A stretch of DNA of 64,000 nt from Geitlerinema sp. PCC 7407 (GCF_000317045.1 NC_019703.1:2778501-2842500), one strand, 5' to 3'; shown: positions 45,062 to 55,566, counted from the first letter of the stretch. Program-made: numbers and translations. The notes: generated from the sequence alone by a model not told the origin.

Positions 45062-45718
45062 ATGCCCTTGCTAATTTTAGTCGCTGAGGACGATCCAGGG
45101 ACTCGCCTGTCGATTGAGCACTATTTAGAGTTATCTGGATACTCAGTTGTTGCTGCCGAAAATGGCAAAGAAGCCCTGGAACTGGTCTCCAGTTACCAAC
45201 CTCATCTGATCGTGACGGATGTGGTTATGCCACAAATGGATGGCTACGAGTTTGTACGACGGGTGCGCCAACAGCCGCCGTTTCGCCTGCTGCCGGTAAT
45301 TTTTTTGACGGCGCGATCGACAACGGAAGAGCGAATTTTGGGCTATCAACTGGGCTGTGATGCCTATTTGCCAAAGCCTTTTGACTTGCAGGAGTTGGGG
45401 GCGGTGGTGCGCAATCTTTTGGAGCGATCGCAGCTGATTCAGTCCGAGTGGCGCCTCCACGCACAGCCGCCCTACCAGGAAAATAGGGCGATCGACACCC
45501 TAGAAGAGTCTGATCTTTCACCCGTCAGCCTAACCGTCCGCGAGCAAGAGGTTTTGCGCTTACTGACGGACGGCCTCTCCAATATTCAGATCGGCGACAG
45601 TCTGCACCTGAGCCCCCGCACGGTGGAGAAATACGTCAGCAGCCTTTTGCGCAAGACATCGACCAATAACCGAGCGGAGCTTGTCCGCTTCGCGCTCCAG
45701 CATCACTTGGTGCAGTAG
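45062..45718 (+). CDS. NarL/LuxR-type response regulator
   Basis: 218 residues. Receiver domain (about 3-120) with the acidic pocket AEDDPG, phospho-acceptor Asp53 in IVTDVVMPQMDGY, and Lys in AYLPKPFD. The C-terminal LuxR helix-turn-helix (about 150-215): LTVREQEVLRLLTDGLSNIQ and LSPRTVEKYVSSLLRKT. It is similar in layout to the cyanobacterial/plastid Ycf29-type regulators, but I cannot confirm orthology. No histidine kinase is adjacent. A palindrome upstream may be its operator, and a hairpin follows its stop. Confidence 0.93.
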   Translation: MPLLILVAEDDPGTRLSIEHYLELSGYSVVAAENGKEALELVSSYQPHLIVTDVVMPQMDGYEFVRRVRQQPPFRLLPVIFLTARSTTEERILGYQLGCDAYLPKPFDLQELGAVVRNLLERSQLIQSEWRLHAQPPYQENRAIDTLEESDLSPVSLTVREQEVLRLLTDGLSNIQIGDSLHLSPRTVEKYVSSLLRKTSTNNRAELVRFALQHHLVQ

Positions 45719-45750
45719 CGCCCGTTTGTGCCAATGGGTACAGACGGGCG
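45719..45750. terminator. Hairpin between convergent regulator and phosphatase genes
   Basis: CGCCCGTTTGT (45719-45729) and ACAGACGGGCG (45740-45750) pair over 11 positions with one T-G contact and a 10-base loop. It overlaps the last base of the regulator stop codon and lies before the convergent phosphatase gene. It probably acts as a terminator, although no long T-run follows. Confidence 0.5.
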
Positions 45751-45783
45751 ATCGCTAGATTGCTCTGCTGCGCTCCGTCTGGC

Positions 45784-46296
45784 TCAAGCTCGGGGAAGAG
45801 GCTCGGGGGAAGTTTGCAGATGGGTCAACAGGCCTTCGCAGGCATCCGCGAGCAGATCCAGAACTTTGTTGAAGCCTTCGGGACCGCCATAGTAAGGATC
45901 AGGGACGGACCGAGCCTTGGAATGGGTACAAAAATCACACATCAAGCGCACTTTGTGCCGGTATTGACCTTGAGGATCGAGGCGCAGGATATCGTCGTAG
46001 TTGTCTTCGTCCATGGCCAAGATCCAGTCGAAGTGCTCGAAGTCGGAGCGCTGAAACTGACGGGCCGCTCCCTGCATAGGAATTCCGCGCTGGCGAGCTG
46101 CCAGGGTCATGCGGCGATCGGGGGGGTCGCCGATGTGGTAGCCCGATGTGCCAGCCGAATCACAGGTGATGCGATCGCTCAGGCCCTGGGCTTCGATCAG
46201 GTGATTCATTAAATTTTCGGCGGCGGGCGATCGGCAGATATTGCCAAGACAGACAAACAGCAGCTTGATCGGAGGAGTAGCGTTTGGGGAAGACAT
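45784..46296 (-). CDS. Low-molecular-weight protein-tyrosine phosphatase
   Basis: 170 residues, about the usual 155 plus a short N-terminal extension. P-loop VCLGNICRSPAAE has the nucleophile Cys16 and Arg22 (CX5R), and the general-acid loop VPDPYYGG is present near residue 134. It dephosphorylates phosphotyrosine or low-molecular-weight arsenate/acyl phosphates; in cyanobacteria such enzymes (SynPTP-type) act on photosystem or phycobilisome-linked proteins in vitro, but the target here is unknown. It is convergent with the response regulator gene. Confidence 0.94.
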   Translation of the reverse strand: MSSPNATPPIKLLFVCLGNICRSPAAENLMNHLIEAQGLSDRITCDSAGTSGYHIGDPPDRRMTLAARQRGIPMQGAARQFQRSDFEHFDWILAMDEDNYDDILRLDPQGQYRHKVRLMCDFCTHSKARSVPDPYYGGPEGFNKVLDLLADACEGLLTHLQTSPEPLPRA

Positions 46297-46708
46297 AGCA
46301 ACCAGGACTGAAACAACCAGGCAAAGGGCGATCGCCCGCCACCCACTTCAGCAATTTTAGGGGAGGACCTCAAGAATCACGCGAGGCCCCGCAAAGAGGC
46401 GATCGCAGTTTCCGGGTCAGCCAAGATTCTGCGTGCAAACTTTATCGGATTCCCATGGCAGCCTACAATGGCTGTCGTCTGACTTCCGTTGGCAGATCCA
46501 GACTCGCTCAAACCCCCGTAGCCCCCAGCCGTTTCTGGGAAAGCGGTTTGAGCCCCTGGAATTTCCATTCAGTCGCGGTGTAGGCCCCGAAGACCTACAC
46601 GGTGCGATCGCGCGAAATCCCGACCGAGCGACCTTTCTCTCAACCGCCGTCGCCACCCTGCGGGAGCTGCCCGGCCCTATTCCTAAAACTGTTCGAGGAC
46701 ACGTTTGA
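46297..46708. other. 412-base spacer between the phosphatase and SGNH genes
   Basis: Divergent spacer, so both promoters must lie here. It also contains the hairpin cluster listed as a candidate RNA. A 92-codon plus-strand frame (46433-46708) ends right at the SGNH gene but has no recognisable domain, and its central part coincides with the hairpins, so I do not support it. Confidence 0.4.
46475..46600 (+). ncRNA. Candidate structured RNA
   Basis: Three neat stems are packed in about 100 bases: outer GCTCAAACC (46506-46514) with GGTTTGAGC (46545-46553); inner CCCAG/CTGGG (46524-46528 and 46535-46539); and a separate GTGTAGG/CCTACAC hairpin (46578-46584 and 46594-46600). A TACAAT -10-like word lies at 46463-46468 with a poor -35. 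The ends are not defined. Strand is assumed from the -10 word. It does not look like 6S RNA, tmRNA, SRP RNA or RNase P RNA. Confidence 0.33.
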
Positions 46709-48070
46709 ATGTTTAAGTCCAGCCGTCGGTTCTATCGCCAGAAACAGCGTCGCGTTTCGAGTCCCATGATTGCGCTTCTGGCTATTCCCCTGGCGCTCAT
46801 CGTGCTGGAAGTGGCGATGCGAGCGATCGCCATCGTGACCAACCAACAAGCCGACATCGCCGCCTACGAAGGGGAAGCGCAAATCGTCACGGCCTACCGT
46901 CTCAAGTTTTTTGGCGCCGATCGCCAGCCCTACGACGGCTTCCCCAGTCGAGGTCGCCTCGTCGCCACCCGCAAATCCCTCCTCGGCTACGAGCTCGCCA
47001 GCAACCAGCAAACCAGCTTCTGGAAAATCAACGAACAAGGGTTTCGAGCCGACGCCCCCCTCCCGCTTGCCAAACCCAAAGGCGAATTTCGGATCTTTGT
47101 CCTCGGAGGCTCCACCGCCTTTGGCCAGCTCAGCTCCAATAACCGCACCACCTTTGCCAGCAAACTCGAGACCCTCCTCAACGACCGAGTCGCCCAGCAA
47201 AAGAGCAACCCCGAGCGGTTTCGGCCCGACGTCCTGCCCTATTTCAAAGAAGAAGTCGACAAAGTCCTCGCCCGTCCTGCGCGCATCCGAGACGGCAAAT
47301 ATCGCGTGATCAATGCCGCTGTTCCCGGCTATGCCTCCGGCAACGAGCTGACCCAGCTCATGCTGCAAGTGGCAGCCTACAAGCCCGACATGCTGATCGT
47401 CGTCGATGGCTACACCGATCTCACCTTGCCCAGCGACCAGATGGGCGCTGACATTCCCGGCACCGACGACCTGCTGGAGAACGCGCCCCACCACCTCTAC
47501 CAGAACATCACCCAAGACATTAGTACCTGGGTACGGCAGCTTTACCTGATCAAAGGCACCCAGTACTGGCTCTTGAGACCCCAGCAGTCAGCCGCTCAAA
47601 CCAACTTGGTTACCGGCGACCAGCAGTCCCTCGCAGAGCAGATCGTGTCAGCCGACGCCGAGGAGATGAAAAAGCGCTTCGATCGCTATCGCCAAAACGT
47701 TCAGCAAATGGCGAACTACGCCACAGCAGCCAAAATCCCCATCATTTTGGCCCTCCAGCCTGAAATTACTGGGCGCAAATCCAAGCTGCTAGCTCCCGAG
47801 CAGGCGATCTTGCAGCAGCTCGGCCCTACTTATCGCGATCGCATCACCCAGGGATACACCGCCCTTGAGCAGCAGGCCAAGCAAGTCCAGCAGGGCAAGC
47901 CCAACGTGCGCGTGCTCAACCTCTATGGCCTATATGCAGACTTTCCCGGTCAGGCCTTCCACGACACCATCCACCTGACCGACGAAGCCAATACCGTATT
48001 GGCCGACCAGCTATACACCTCGGTCACCAGCTTCTTGCAAATTCAGCCGAGGCCCTCGCTGGAGCCCTAG
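46709..48070 (+). CDS. SGNH/GDSL-hydrolase family membrane-anchored protein
   Basis: 453 residues. An N-terminal membrane anchor (MIALLAIPLALIVLEVAMRA) follows a basic start, so the catalytic part faces the periplasm. SGNH motifs: nucleophile Ser in FVLGGSTAFGQL, the Gly/Asn block VPGYASGNELTQLML, and the catalytic pair in FHDTIHLTDEANTVLAD. Such enzymes hydrolyse esters or move acyl groups on carbohydrates; the substrate is unknown. The Shine-Dalgarno GAGGA is 9 bases upstream. It precedes the atpD gene by 254 bases. Confidence 0.88.
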   Translation: MFKSSRRFYRQKQRRVSSPMIALLAIPLALIVLEVAMRAIAIVTNQQADIAAYEGEAQIVTAYRLKFFGADRQPYDGFPSRGRLVATRKSLLGYELASNQQTSFWKINEQGFRADAPLPLAKPKGEFRIFVLGGSTAFGQLSSNNRTTFASKLETLLNDRVAQQKSNPERFRPDVLPYFKEEVDKVLARPARIRDGKYRVINAAVPGYASGNELTQLMLQVAAYKPDMLIVVDGYTDLTLPSDQMGADIPGTDDLLENAPHHLYQNITQDISTWVRQLYLIKGTQYWLLRPQQSAAQTNLVTGDQQSLAEQIVSADAEEMKKRFDRYRQNVQQMANYATAAKIPIILALQPEITGRKSKLLAPEQAILQQLGPTYRDRITQGYTALEQQAKQVQQGKPNVRVLNLYGLYADFPGQAFHDTIHLTDEANTVLADQLYTSVTSFLQIQPRPSLEP

Positions 48071-49782
<1,712 letters not shown>

Positions 49783-49796
49783 GCCCTTTTCATCGT

Positions 49797-49840
49797 CAGC
49801 AATCAGCCTCCCTAGCTGCTAGGTCGACGGCTGATTGCTG
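49797..49840 (+). promoter_or_regulatory. Hairpin in the atpD-atpC spacer
   Basis: CAGCAATCAGCC (49797-49808) and GGCTGATTGCTG (49829-49840) form a perfect 12-base stem; a small CCTAG/CTAGG hairpin sits in the 20-base loop. It lies 15 bases after the atpD stop and 33 bases before atpC. Only TC-rich sequence and no T-run follows, so it may be an RNA processing or stability element rather than a full terminator. Confidence 0.7.
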
Positions 49841-49872
49841 CTGGTCTTCATACGCTTTGAGGTCGACATACT

Positions 49873-50286
49873 ATGCCACTAACCGTTCGTGTAATTTCGC
49901 CCGATCGCACCGTTTGGGATGGCCAAGCAGAAGAAGTGATTCTGCCGAGCACCACCGGTCAATTGGGAATTCTGCCTGGTCACGCGCCTCTGTTGTCCGC
50001 TCTGGACATCGGCGTGATGCGCGTCCGGGCCAATCGTGACTGGGCGACGATCGCCCTGATGGGCGGCTTCGCTGAAGTTGAAAGCAACGAAGTTACCATT
50101 CTCGTCAATGGCGCAGAGCGCGGCGAGTCCATCGATCGCGACGCTGCTAAGGCAGCCTACGACGAAGCCCTCAGCAAGGCCAACCAAGGCCAGAGCGCTT
50201 CGCGCCAAGAGCAGATCCAGAGCACCCAGGCCCTAAAGCGCGCTCGCGCTCGCTTCCAGGCGGCTGGCGGCATGGTGTCTGTCTAG
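49873..50286 (+). CDS. atpC: F0F1 ATP synthase epsilon subunit
   Basis: 137 residues, typical cyanobacterial length. Central-stalk subunit that couples rotation and inhibits ATP hydrolysis. N-terminal beta-sandwich ([40 protein letters not shown]) and C-terminal two-helix hairpin ([33 protein letters not shown]). Second gene of the atpD-atpC operon; a strong terminator follows 60 bases after the stop. Confidence 0.98.
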   Translation: MPLTVRVISPDRTVWDGQAEEVILPSTTGQLGILPGHAPLLSALDIGVMRVRANRDWATIALMGGFAEVESNEVTILVNGAERGESIDRDAAKAAYDEALSKANQGQSASRQEQIQSTQALKRARARFQAAGGMVSV

Positions 50287-50347
50287 ACTCAGCTCTGGGC
50301 GATCGCTTGGAAAAGCATGACCGACGCTGCGCTTTGCGCAGTCAGCA

Positions 50348-50380
50348 AAAAGGGACAGGTCCATCGCGCCTGTCCCTTTT
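50348..50380. terminator. Strong terminator after atpC
   Basis: AAAAGGGACAGG (50348-50359) and CCTGTCCCTTTT (50369-50380) form a perfect 12-base stem with a 9-base loop. With T-tracts and A-tracts at both ends it can end transcripts of atpC on the plus strand and of the convergent PSRP-3 gene on the minus strand. Confidence 0.92.
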
Positions 50381-50420
50381 GAATTTTAGAAAGCCTGCGT
50401 GGGCCTGTGAGCCTTAGATT

Positions 50421-50434
50421 CCCCCTTAAGGGGG
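50421..50434. repeat. 14-base perfect palindrome
   Basis: CCCCCTTAAGGGGG is a self-complementary sequence in the spacer between atpC and the PSRP-3 gene, 41 bases past the atpC terminator and 42 bases before the PSRP-3 stop. Role unknown; it may be a second weak terminator for PSRP-3. Confidence 0.4.
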
Positions 50435-50475
50435 TGGTTTATGCTGGTGGGCGAAGCGGCGTAATGGGCAAAAAC

Positions 50476-50775
50476 TCAGGCGCTCCCGGTGAAGGTGACT
50501 TCAGGGAATCGAGCTTGGGCTTCGGCCATCGGTCGATTCCGGCCTTCTTCTTGCCAGTAGTTGATGACTTCCGTTGCCTTGTTGAGCAGTTCAACACGCT
50601 CGTTGTCGGTGATCCAATGCTTGGCTTCTAGCTCAGTTTTGAGCTGTTCCCAGGCATCGTTACGAGGCCAGAAAAAGTAGGAAGTCAGCGGGCTAGTTCC
50701 CTTACCGACAATCTGATCCACTGCTAGCGCAACGTTTTCGTCGAGCCAGAGAACTTTCAAAATAAACCTGGACAA
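50476..50775 (-). CDS. 30S ribosomal protein PSRP-3 (Ycf65)
   Basis: 99 residues. Cyanobacterial/plastid-specific 30S subunit protein: [60 protein letters not shown] match Ycf65. It associates with the small ribosomal subunit; its exact role in translation is not settled. Start: the TTG giving MSRFILK fits a GGAGG Shine-Dalgarno with 5-base spacing, whereas the GTG two codons upstream overlaps that sequence. It converges on atpC through a shared terminator. Confidence 0.95.
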   Translation of the reverse strand: MSRFILKVLWLDENVALAVDQIVGKGTSPLTSYFFWPRNDAWEQLKTELEAKHWITDNERVELLNKATEVINYWQEEGRNRPMAEAQARFPEVTFTGSA

Positions 50776-51027
50776 AGACACCTCCAGAATGACTTCGGGG
50801 TATAACTACAAACGGTACAGCGATCTATAATACCGCACTGCTCTGGCTCTACTCTAGGGGTCGCAGGTTTATTCTCAAATCATCCGGAAAAGTAGCGCCA
50901 AATCGGACGCTGATTTTTCGATGAATGGGGTCTAGAGCAGTGAATCAAGCTTCCTTTGAGGCGTCGTGAGGCCCCTGAGGGAGCATAGCTCAAAGTTTTG
51001 CAGTTGTTATCAGACTGGGACAAAGCT

Positions 51028-51807
51028 GTGTCTGCGATTGTTGTTTTTGATATTGATGGCGTTGTTCGAGATGTGAGCGGCTCCTACCGCCGGGCGCTGG
51101 CGGATACGGTGGAGCACTTTACGGCGGGCGGCTACCGGCCCTCTCCAGAGGACATTGACGCCCTCAAGGGCGAGGGAATCTGGAATAACGACTGGCACGC
51201 GTCCCAAGAGTTGGTGTATCGCTATTTTGAGGGCCAGGGCCAGACGCGATCGCAGCTTAATTTGGACTACGAAGGGCTGGTGGCTTTCTTCCAAGAGCGC
51301 TATCGGGGCACCGACCCGGTGAACTGGAATGGCTATATCTGCCAGGAGCCTTTGCTCATGAGCAAGGCTTATCTCGAAAGCTTGAGCGCTGCGGGCATCA
51401 CCTGGGGATTTTTTAGCGGGGCGACGAAGGCTTCGGCAACCTATGTGCTGGAGCGGCGGATAGGGCTCAACCAGCCGGTTTTGGTGGCGATGGAGGACGC
51501 GCCGGGAAAACCGGATCCGACGGGCCTGTTTGCCGCGATCGCCGCCCTGGAAACGCCAGAGACTACTGGCCAGAGCGTGCTCTACGTCGGCGATACGGTG
51601 GCCGACATGTACACCATCACCAAGGCGCGCGCCCAGGCCCCAGAGCGCCCGTGGAAGGCCGTTGGGGTGCTGCCGCCCCACGTCCAGGCGGACGAGCAGC
51701 GGGCCCTAGCCTATGCCGATACGCTGCGGCAGGCGGGCGCGGACGTGTGTCTGGGGTCGGTTGAGAACCTCACGCCCGCGGTGATTCGGGATCTGATCGG
51801 CGCCTAG
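51028..51807 (+). CDS. TIGR01548-type HAD hydrolase
   Basis: 259 residues from the GTG giving MSAIVVFDIDGVVRDV; a TTG ten codons upstream is less likely. HAD motif I FDIDGVVRD at about residues 7-15 with the two Asp, motif II FFSGATKASA, motif III Lys in APGKPDPTG and motif IV LYVGDTVADMY. The family is TIGR01548, a cyanobacterial-type HAD phosphatase of unknown substrate. It is convergent with the TPR gene, with stop codons 6 bases apart. Confidence 0.92.
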   Translation: MSAIVVFDIDGVVRDVSGSYRRALADTVEHFTAGGYRPSPEDIDALKGEGIWNNDWHASQELVYRYFEGQGQTRSQLNLDYEGLVAFFQERYRGTDPVNWNGYICQEPLLMSKAYLESLSAAGITWGFFSGATKASATYVLERRIGLNQPVLVAMEDAPGKPDPTGLFAAIAALETPETTGQSVLYVGDTVADMYTITKARAQAPERPWKAVGVLPPHVQADEQRALAYADTLRQAGADVCLGSVENLTPAVIRDLIGA

Positions 51808-51813
51808 AGGGCC

Positions 51814-52677
51814 TCAGCGGATCGCCAAAAAGTTGTCGAGGGCCTCGACGGCGACGGGCGGCCAGCGGCGAATCTGCTGCACCCAGGTGAGGTCCTTGTA
51901 GCGGCGATCGAGGCCGACGGCCGCAAACCAGTTGCTCTCGGCTTCGCCCCGCTGGCCCGTTTGCCAGAGGGCAGCCGTGAGCGCCGCCCGCATGTCAGCA
52001 AACTGGGGATACTTGCGAATTAGGTTGCGCATTTGCCGGATGGCGGCCGGCAGATCCCCGTTCTGCCAGAGGGCGAGGGTGTAGTTGGCGCGGGCCGCCG
52101 CGTAGGCGGGGGCGAGATCCACGGCGTGCTGGTAGTCAGCGATCGCCGCTTGCCACTGGCGGGCACCCGCTTCGGCGTTGCCGCGATTGTTGTAGGCGAC
52201 TGGGTCCTGGGGATTAAAGCTCAGGGCCTGGTTGTAGTCGGCGATCGCGGCGTCCCAGTCCTCCAAGCGCTCAAACACCACTCCCCGGTTGAGGTAGGGG
52301 TCGGGCAGGTCCGGTGCGAGGGTCACCGACTGGTTGTAGTCTTCTAGGGCGGCTTGCAGCTTATTTTGGCTCATCCGCGCATTGCCCCGGTTGCTCCAGG
52401 AAGCCGGATTCTCAGGGAACAGGGCGATCGCCTGGGTCCAAATGTCCTCCGCCAAGACAAAGTTGCCGTTCTGGGTGGCGGCGAGGGCCGCTTGATAAAG
52501 GGATTCGAGATCCGCCAGACTCTCTTCGGTCAGGGCCTCAGCACGGGGAAAATCCGAGATTTTCGACGCCGCTGCCGGGGGCAGCCAGCCTAGACAACAG
52601 ACAAGGGTCAAAGCCGCGATCGCAATTTTCCAGCCGAGCCAGCGATAAACCCTTCTAACCATGGCGTTTTGAGTCAT
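51814..52677 (-). CDS. Secreted TPR-repeat protein
   Basis: 287 residues. A signal peptide is present (WLGWKIAIAALTLVCCLGWL, cleaved after PPAAAS). Five to six TPR motifs follow: LAEDIWTQAIALFPENPASW, NRGNARMSQNKLQAALEDYN, NRGVVFERLEDWDAAIADYN, NRGNAEAGARQWQAAIADYQ. It is therefore a periplasmic or lumenal TPR protein; the partner is unknown. The C-terminal about 60 residues (ALTAALWQTGQRGEAESNWF) are conserved in related cyanobacterial proteins. It lies 44 bases after the ruvB stop on the same strand, possibly in one operon. Confidence 0.9.
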   Translation of the reverse strand: MTQNAMVRRVYRWLGWKIAIAALTLVCCLGWLPPAAASKISDFPRAEALTEESLADLESLYQAALAATQNGNFVLAEDIWTQAIALFPENPASWSNRGNARMSQNKLQAALEDYNQSVTLAPDLPDPYLNRGVVFERLEDWDAAIADYNQALSFNPQDPVAYNNRGNAEAGARQWQAAIADYQHAVDLAPAYAAARANYTLALWQNGDLPAAIRQMRNLIRKYPQFADMRAALTAALWQTGQRGEAESNWFAAVGLDRRYKDLTWVQQIRRWPPVAVEALDNFLAIR

Positions 52678-52721
52678 CTACCCGAAAAGATTGGATGAAA
52701 ACTTCAATTTAACAGCGCTCC

Positions 52722-53831
52722 TTACCGAAAAACCGAAAGCTGATGATTCGGCGGATCGTAGCCCAGATGTCGCCAGGCCGCAGCGGTGGCCGTCCGGCCC
52801 CGAGGCGTCCGCTGAAGGTAGCCGATTTGCAGGAGGTAGGGCTCATAGACCTCTTCGATGGTCTGGGCGTCTTCGCCGGTGGCCGCCGCCAGAGTTTCCA
52901 GGCCCACCGGCCCGCCCCCAAAGTTCTCGACGATGGCGCTCAGGAGGCGGCGATCGGTCCAGTCGAGCCCGCAGGGGTCAACGTTAAAGAGCTCCAGCGC
53001 TTCAGCGGCGATCGCCGCGTCGACTTCGCCGAGGGCCTTGACGGCGGCATAGTCCCGCACTCGCTTGAGCAAGCGGTTGGCAATGCGCGGCGTCCCCCGA
53101 GCCCGCCGAGCGATTTCTTCGGCGCCCGCAGCCGTGATGGGCGTCGCCAGAATCTGAGCCGTCCGCATCACAATGGCGCTCAGCTCATCGAGCTCATAGA
53201 AGCGCAGCCGCTGCACCAGGCCAAAGCGATCGCGCAGAGGCGACGTCAAAGCGCCCACCCGCGTGGTAGCCCCCACCAGGGTAAAGTGCGGCAGCGGCAG
53301 GCTGCGGGTCCGGGCGCTTTGGCCTTTGCCGATGGTGATATCGATCCGGCAGTCCTCCATGGCCGGATAGAGAATCTCCTCGGTCACCCGCGGCAGTCGG
53401 TGAATCTCATCGATAAACAGCACGTCTCCCGGCTGCAGGTTGATCAGCAGGCCAACAATGTCGCGGGGCCGCTCTAGGGCAGGCGCGGTGGTGATCTTGC
53501 AGCTCACGCCCATCTCAGAGGCCAAAATCAGCGCCAGGGTCGTTTTCCCCAGACCCGGTGGACCGTAGAGCAGCAGGTGGTCGAGGGGCTCTTGGCGCGA
53601 CTGGGCAGCCTGGATGGCAATGTGCAGGACATCTTTGAGGGCCTTTTGGCCGATGTAGTCTGCTAGGTGCTGGGGACGCAGCCCTTCTTCTTGCTTGCCG
53701 ATCTCCTCCGGGCCAGACTCTGGCTGGAGCAAAGACGGGTCGGCCTCAGGGACAGGAGGCGCAGCCTCTCGGCGACGACGGGCCGGGGGTTGGGCTTCGG
53801 GCGCGGGCCCTTGGGAGGAAATAATGGCCAT
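52722..53831 (-). CDS. ruvB: Holliday junction DNA helicase RuvB
   Basis: 369 residues. AAA+ motor that, with RuvA, moves Holliday junctions during recombinational repair. Walker [16 protein letters not shown], Walker [10 protein letters not shown], sensor 1 [20 protein letters not shown] with the arginine finger, and the winged-helix C-terminus ([40 protein letters not shown]). A Pro/Ala/Arg-rich N-terminal extension of about 50 residues is common in cyanobacterial RuvB. The SPR-type TPR gene follows 44 bases later. Confidence 0.97.
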   Translation of the reverse strand: MAIISSQGPAPEAQPPARRRREAAPPVPEADPSLLQPESGPEEIGKQEEGLRPQHLADYIGQKALKDVLHIAIQAAQSRQEPLDHLLLYGPPGLGKTTLALILASEMGVSCKITTAPALERPRDIVGLLINLQPGDVLFIDEIHRLPRVTEEILYPAMEDCRIDITIGKGQSARTRSLPLPHFTLVGATTRVGALTSPLRDRFGLVQRLRFYELDELSAIVMRTAQILATPITAAGAEEIARRARGTPRIANRLLKRVRDYAAVKALGEVDAAIAAEALELFNVDPCGLDWTDRRLLSAIVENFGGGPVGLETLAAATGEDAQTIEEVYEPYLLQIGYLQRTPRGRTATAAAWRHLGYDPPNHQLSVFR

Positions 53832-53986
53832 GAAGACACCGGACAGACAGCGGCAGACGGTTACAGCAGCAGGCGGTTTAGGGCGGGCGATCGCGCCTAA
53901 AATGCAAACATTCGGCTGGCAAAAAGCCCAGAAGGAACACCAGTATCATCATATTGAATGACTTCAATGATCGTCGTGATTCTAGG

Positions 53987-54523
53987 GTGAATTCGGTGCT
54001 GATAGCGTCTCCAGATATTTCTTTCGAAGGGGCGATCGCCCTGACTCAGGAGCTTTTGGCGGGTCTCGAAGCCGAGCAGTACATCGACGAGGCGACCCAG
54101 GCGACCATCGCGTCACTGGTCCAGAGCCCAAACGGTGCCCGTGGCTTCTTTGTGACCTACCTGACCGATGAGCGGCCCCTGGGCGATCGCCCCACGTCCG
54201 GCGTGCTGGCGGCCCTCCAGAGCGCACCCACCACGGTCGCGCCCCTCCTAACCAAAAACCTCGCCATGTCCACCGCCATGGCGATCGCTCACCGCCGCGC
54301 CGATCGCGAAAGTATGGCCTTGGGCTCCGATCGCGTGCGATCGCGCACAGCCCGTTTGATAGGATTGGTGAACCTGCCAAATCTGATACAGGAGCTAAAA
54401 GCCTTAGAAACGAGTATCCAGAGCGATTCTGGGCCGTACGTCGAGTTTCTAGAGCGCTGGGGTTACGATACAGAGCAGCGCCAAGCCATTCAGGCAGCCG
54501 TTCAAAAAGTTCTGGAGCCCTGA
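53987..54523 (+). CDS. Cyanobacterial protein of unknown function
   Basis: 178 residues from a GTG giving MNSVLIASPDISF; a TTG 11 codons upstream is possible. Helical, soluble, with a repeated charged pattern (AIALTQELLAGLEAEQYIDE, RGFFVTYLTDERPLGDRPTS) and a C-terminal VEFLERWGYDTEQRQAIQAA. I recognise it as a conserved cyanobacterial hypothetical of about this size and no function is known. It is divergent from ruvB and precedes the Wzm permease by about 100 bases on the same strand. Confidence 0.74.
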   Translation: MNSVLIASPDISFEGAIALTQELLAGLEAEQYIDEATQATIASLVQSPNGARGFFVTYLTDERPLGDRPTSGVLAALQSAPTTVAPLLTKNLAMSTAMAIAHRRADRESMALGSDRVRSRTARLIGLVNLPNLIQELKALETSIQSDSGPYVEFLERWGYDTEQRQAIQAAVQKVLEP

Positions 54524-54630
54524 GGCGCTTTGTCGGAACAAGCACCCGAAAAATTCATTCAATCGATACACCGAACCACGGAACCATCGGCAAAACCGAT
54601 ACCAGCAGGGGAACACAAGAGGAAGCAACG

Positions 54631-55566
54631 TTGATCAAGTCGATCAAGTCAATGAAAGGAGCCGTCCAAAAAGCCAGCGGTGCGACCCGCTGGGCCTCAT
54701 CTGCTGCTCCTCTGTGGGTGCTCAAGCGCGGTCTGCGCCTTTTTTTGTGGGCAACCCGCTGGATTCCGGTCAAAGCTGAGTGGCGCACCAAAGCGAGTTT
54801 GCTCAAGGCTCTGGTCCAGCGGGACCTAGAAGCGCGCTACAAGGGCTCGACCCTCGGGAATCTTTGGCCTTTGCTCAATCAACTGTCCCAGCTGCTGATC
54901 TACACCTACGTTTTCTCGGTGGTGCTGCGGGTCAAGCTGAGTCTCCAGGGCCTCCCGCCCAACAATCTCACCTTTGGGCTGTGGCTTTTTGCGGGGCTGC
55001 TGCCCTGGATTGCCTTTACCAGCGGCTTTACCCAGGCTTCTACGTCGGTGATTGGTCAGCCCAATTTGATTAAAAAGGTCGTCTTTCCTCTAGAGCTATT
55101 GCCTCTGGTGCCGGTGCTCTCAGCCTTTATCGAGAGCACTTTTGGTCTGATGGCTCTGATCACGCTGGTGGCGATCGCCTCTGACACGCTCCACCCGACG
55201 CTCTGCCTGCTGCCGCTGGTGTGGCTGCCCCAGCTCCTGCTGACGACAGGCCTGGGCTACCTGACCTCCAGCCTGACGGTCTTTTTGCGCGACATTCCCC
55301 AAACCATCGGCGTCCTGCTGAATTTGTGGTTCTACATGACGCCGATCGTATATCCCTCGTCGGTCATCCCAGAGGCGTTCCGCGAGTGGATCTTTTTGCT
55401 GAACCCGCTAGCGGCGATCGCCGAGCTCTACCGAGACCTGATCTTGGTCGGCCAGGTCGAGCACTGGAAAGAATGGCTGATGACCTACCTCATCTCGGGC
55501 GTGGTCTTTGGGGTTGGATACTGGTGCTATCGCAAGCTCCGCCCAGCCTTCGCCGATGTGCTCTAG
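54631..55566 (+). CDS. Wzm-type ABC-2 polysaccharide/teichoic-acid export permease
   Basis: 311 residues, six membrane helices. TTG start preceded by AGAGGAAG; an ATG seven codons later is the alternative. Permease pattern of the Wzm/TagG/KpsM group: LVQRDLEARYKGSTLGNLWP near the front, then LLIYTYVFSVVLRVKLSLQG, and the ABC-2 family signature FLRDIPQTIGVLLNLWFYMT and IFLLNPLAAIAELYRDLILV. It moves completed glycans across the inner membrane with a Wzt ATPase. No ATPase gene is adjacent, which is unusual. It ends in a 4-base overlap with the convergent WecA-like gene. Confidence 0.92.
   Translation: MIKSIKSMKGAVQKASGATRWASSAAPLWVLKRGLRLFLWATRWIPVKAEWRTKASLLKALVQRDLEARYKGSTLGNLWPLLNQLSQLLIYTYVFSVVLRVKLSLQGLPPNNLTFGLWLFAGLLPWIAFTSGFTQASTSVIGQPNLIKKVVFPLELLPLVPVLSAFIESTFGLMALITLVAIASDTLHPTLCLLPLVWLPQLLLTTGLGYLTSSLTVFLRDIPQTIGVLLNLWFYMTPIVYPSSVIPEAFREWIFLLNPLAAIAELYRDLILVGQVEHWKEWLMTYLISGVVFGVGYWCYRKLRPAFADVL

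Noticed and set aside
46433-46708. 92-codon frame just before the SGNH gene
   Set aside because: Its middle coincides with perfect RNA-like stems and the peptide has no recognisable features.
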